NCBI RefSeq assembly: GCF_024586455.1
Contig: NC_065919.1
Location: 23,598,839 to 23,662,838, forward strand
Length of the DNA: 64,000 bases
Source of the DNA: Bactrocera neohumeralis
Lineage: Eukaryota > Arthropoda > Insecta > Diptera > Tephritidae
Direction: 5' to 3'
Part shown: positions 61,260 through 64,000 of the stretch, piece by piece
How the letters are laid out: the number at the start of each line of letters is the position of its first letter
Position numbering within the stretch: the first letter of the stretch is position 1
The notes under the pieces: model-generated
Seen by the model: only the letters and a program-made list of their open reading frames with translations
What the model was told of the DNA's origin: nothing
Databases searched by the model: none
Made by a program: the position numbers and the translations under genes

Positions 61260-62150
61260 GCATTAAGGAGCCATTTAAAGGATGATTTTTAAAGAAAAAA
61301 CACAGAAACTTCAAATTTAATGGAGAATGTTTATTATCATTCGAAGGAACATTCTTTGATATTAATTTTTTGTAGACTATCTCTTTCAAATGTTGGCCGC
61401 GGTTATGTCTCAGATGGTCCATCTGTCGAGTCAAATTTTCGATAACTCGCTCGAGGATATCGACTGGTAACTGGCGAATGACACGCGTGATGTTTTGCTC
61501 CAAGGCCTGAATCAAAGCGGGATTGTCATCATTGACTTCAGACTTTACATATCCCAACAGGAAAAAGTCTAACAGTATGATATCACACAATCTTGGTGGC
61601 CAATCAGCCGGCCCAAAACGTAAAGTTATCTACTCATCGATGTGTTTTCTGAATAAATCCATTGATTGATGCGATGTGTGGAAAGTGCTGCCGTCTTGTT
61701 GAAACCAAATGTCGCCGAGATCACAAGCTTCAATTTCAGGCATAAAATAGTCGATTAGCATGGCGCGATAAAGATCGCCATTGACGGTTACGTTCTCACC
61801 GGCTTAATTTTTGAAGAAATATGGACCGATGATTCCACCGTACCGCACCAAACCGTTGTTTTTTCTGGATAAAATGGAAGTTATTGAAGTTCAGGTTGCT
61901 CTTCGTACCAAATACAGCAATTTTACGAGTTTACATACCCAGTGAACCAGAAATGGGTCTGAATAAAATTTGACTAGAAAATGTCTGATCTTTTTGGAAC
62001 TTATCAAGTGCCCATAGAGGGAAGCGATTTTGCTCGGGAAGGTCGAGCGGCTTTAATTCTTGCACAAGCTGTATATTGTACGCTTTCAATTAAAGATCTC
62101 CACGTAAAATGCAATATGTTGTTATATTTTCTTTACTTCGCGCTGGAGGT
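61260..62150 (-). mobile_element. DD41D mariner-like copy, inactive
   Basis: Minus strand, same lineage as 22898-23917. The N-terminal PPARSKENI then TTYCILRGDL (62150-62096), QELKP (about 62060), a broken catalytic domain (62000-61620) and an open C-terminal segment from 61590 with LLDFFLLGYVKSEV, LERVIENLTRQMDHLRHNRG, then QHLKEIVYKK. The sequence with the second and third Asp is frameshifted. The left terminal region 'aaagaaaaaacacagaaact' matches the sister copy. The right end is not its own (see the terminal repeat at 62455-62484). Confidence 0.8.
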
Positions 62151-62454
62151 AGTCCATTTATTGCTACTTCAACTCTCAGCTTAGCTCCACTGCAGTTTAA
62201 AATCGGCTCCACAGGCTTAGGTTCTTTAATTTTCGGTTCATTCTGGTTGATGTTTTTCTTTTGCGAATCCACTTCCAGAAGCTTTGTCCAAAGGTTTAGT
62301 AAGTTAGTGAATCTTGACTTCAAAAGTTCGACAGACAATAACCGAAAGCCATGCAAAGTAACGGCATCGTTTTGGAAAAATGAATGAAGCGTTAGCGACA
62401 TAGCAAATTTTCCATCGCAAATCGACGAAGGTCGGTATTTTTTTTCGTCTGTAC

Positions 62455-62484
62455 CTTTTGTAGCATCCCTATTGAAAACCCCGT
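62455..62484 (-). mobile_element. Isolated rosa-like terminal inverted repeat
   Basis: TGTAGCATCCCTATTGAAAACCCCGT followed by TA matches the right end of the element at 15821-16914. No rosa-type coding sequence adjoins it. The neighbouring 62151-62454 is not recognised. Confidence 0.65.
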
Positions 62485-62519
62485 TATATGAGAATATATA
62501 TTTACTTCGCTTAAAGCAC

Positions 62520-62776
62520 ATTAGTTCCTAAAATTTTCAGACATCGATCTTTTCATGCGCCCTTTTCTCAGCAAGAAACTGCTGATTTGTCGGAACCGTC
62601 GATATCGGACCACTAAACATATAGCTGTCATACAAACTAAGCGATCGGAAGCAAGTCCTTGTATGTAAAACTTATTTATTCGACGAGATATCTTCACCAA
62701 ATTTGGTGTGGATTATTGTTATTTTATTATTATATGTTTGTGTAGCTTCGGTGCAATCGGAAGGTTTTTTCTTGCT
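62520..62776 (+). repeat. 3' part of a family-1 dispersed repeat
   Basis: 'cagcaagaaactgctgattt', 'gtcggaaccgtcgatatcgg', 'atatagctgtcatacaaact' and the terminal 'gtagcttcggtgcaatcgg' then 'ttttttcttg' match the complete copy. The 5' portion is missing and the mariner-type remnants lie just to the left. Confidence 0.7.
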
Positions 62777-62780
62777 TTAA

Positions 62781-64000
62781 TTATAGTTGGTATCCTGAAG
62801 GTTTTTTGATATGCTCTTGACCATCTTAATCACCGTGAACGGCAAAACTGTTTTCTCATGATCTGGTTCCCCATTTCCATATATTACATTTGTATGTTTT
62901 TCTAAAAGCTTTAGTGTTATGAGGAGATATTTTTTTTTAGAATTACGACCTTGAGTTGTGACATCTTATTCGATTGTGCCAAGTCTCGACTAAGTTCACG
63001 ATTTTTGCTCCAATATTTAAAGGCAATTTCAGTCTCAAATATAATTATTTAGTTTTCCAGAATACTTATTACAAGCAAACAAAAAATACAAAAACATATT
63101 TCTGTTTCACTTAATTGGACCCACAAATTTTTGGTTTTCTTTTAATGCATTGTAGGTCATTTTTCAGCCATTTACCTTTAAATGGTTTTACTACATTGTC
63201 ACTTGCCTATTTATTGCTAATAAAATCTAAGACACGCCTTGCATTTGTTATTATTGCTTTCCGGTGTATTGAAGATTACTGTTTTTTTCTGTCTCGCCAG
63301 ACTGTCGTTGCGCTAATAATTAAATTAATTATATTTACGTACGAGGCGTAAAGTCGCCGCTTAGTGCAATAAACAATTTACATAGATTAGAAAGTATGTG
63401 AATGAGGTCCTTTCGCTTTTCATAAACTGCTAAATGCTAAAGGCGGCAACAGACAGACCTGCGTCTGAGACTTGCAACTTTCTACATCCTTTCGCTGACA
63501 ACAGCTGGCCGCCACTGCGCCTGCGTACGCCGTTTACATGTCAGTCACACGATTAATAACCAACAACAAGTGAAATAGCGTTGAAAAAATATGCAGATAA
63601 CAACAATAACAACAACAACAACAAAAGAAAGCAAACATATTACTAATAGCAGCGGCAACAACAACATCAAATAGTTATAATGACAATAGTTAAACGCTTG
63701 GTTAGCGCAAGCGCGCAAATCAATCAAAGCGACGCAAACCAATTGACCGGCAACATTTACATATTTACATACATGGACATGTGTGTGCGCTAATTTATTA
63801 TATACGGCGATAATGTTTGTATGTATGTATGTAACCGTGACATTGTTATTTTTATCTGCGTTAAATTTTTATTTCTTCCAAGTTCACCGCTGTGTGTGTG
63901 ACTAATTCCCCAGTTGCGCCTCGCTGTGTGATTGCGACAATTACAACAACATGCACAAACGTGTACCATACAGTCAGCGTGATGGTAAATTGCTACATGT
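62781..64000. other. Intronic sequence, nothing recognised
   Basis: A CAA/CAACAA run lies at 63600-63625 and a TGTATGTATGTATG run at 63817-63832. No gene recognised. Confidence 0.5.

Larger units (their letters stand above)
41834..64000 (+). other. Inferred first intron of Jupiter (start only)
   Basis: This begins at the GTAAGC donor. No exon continuing the phase-2 frame was recognised. It contains MITEs, mariner relics, a tandem array and a candidate recursive splice site, listed separately. The intron call depends on the exon identification, and independent genes within it cannot be excluded. Confidence 0.5.

Noticed and set aside
1..64000. tRNA, rRNA, CRISPR or bacterial operon content
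   Set aside because: No box A/B pair, rRNA segment, direct-repeat/spacer array or operon-like gene cluster was seen by eye. Short tRNA relics could be missed without a scan.

Overview
The window looks like 64 kb of nuclear DNA from a higher fly (Diptera), most likely a tephritid fruit fly. The evidence is the AT-rich non-coding sequence, the abundant TGTA/ACATACATATGTATGTA microsatellites, dipteran-style splice signals, and a transposon population of mariner-type elements (DD34D and DD41D 'rosa'-like) and RTE-type LINEs. The species assignment is inference. There are no bacterial features, and I recognised no rRNA, tRNA or CRISPR.

Only one host gene signal is firm. A tiny first coding exon on the + strand (41772-41833) encodes a 20-residue N-terminus that I recognise as the Jupiter microtubule-associated protein isoform starting MATYAAFKHVELYNVG. 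It has a good fly Kozak context and a clean AG|GTAAGC donor. A TATA box plus TCAGTC initiator 1.3 kb upstream (40404-40443) is a plausible promoter. No further exon was recognised, so 41834-64000 is read as the start of a very long first intron. Two sites (17109/17110 and 60079/60080) have the layout of recursive ('ratchet') splice sites: CTAAT branch point, pyrimidine tract, then AG directly joined to GTAAG. Both are on the Jupiter strand. The one at 17110 lies upstream of the exon and would suggest that a longer transcript also crosses the left half.

Almost everything else is transposon wreckage. An RTE-like non-LTR retrotransposon is present six times: 2421-3312, 4660-6450, 25880-27585, 33136-33870, and two internally deleted short copies at 34391-34747 and 37292-37675. 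At least ten mariner-family copies of several lineages occur (7.6-9.7, 12.8-14.1, 15.8-16.9, 18.5-18.8, 19.8-20.9, 22.9-23.9, 30.4-31.0, 42.4-43.0, 50.1-50.6, 52.9-53.4, 56.1-57.0, 60.5-61.0 and 61.3-62.5 kb). The copy at 12839-14113 is nearly intact and has one nonsense codon. Two dispersed non-coding repeat families carry a GTCTG microsatellite and a 3' hairpin, and one of them is repeatedly found split by or joined to mariner copies. MITEs of pogo, PIF/Harbinger-like and unassigned type are also present.

Other structures are a 264-bp tandem array (58015-59060), a tandemly multiplied transposase helix-turn-helix segment (56362-56830) and a 320-bp A/T-only low-complexity block (54126-54447). 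The long intervals between these hold no gene I can support. The larger ORFs there look like chance frames.
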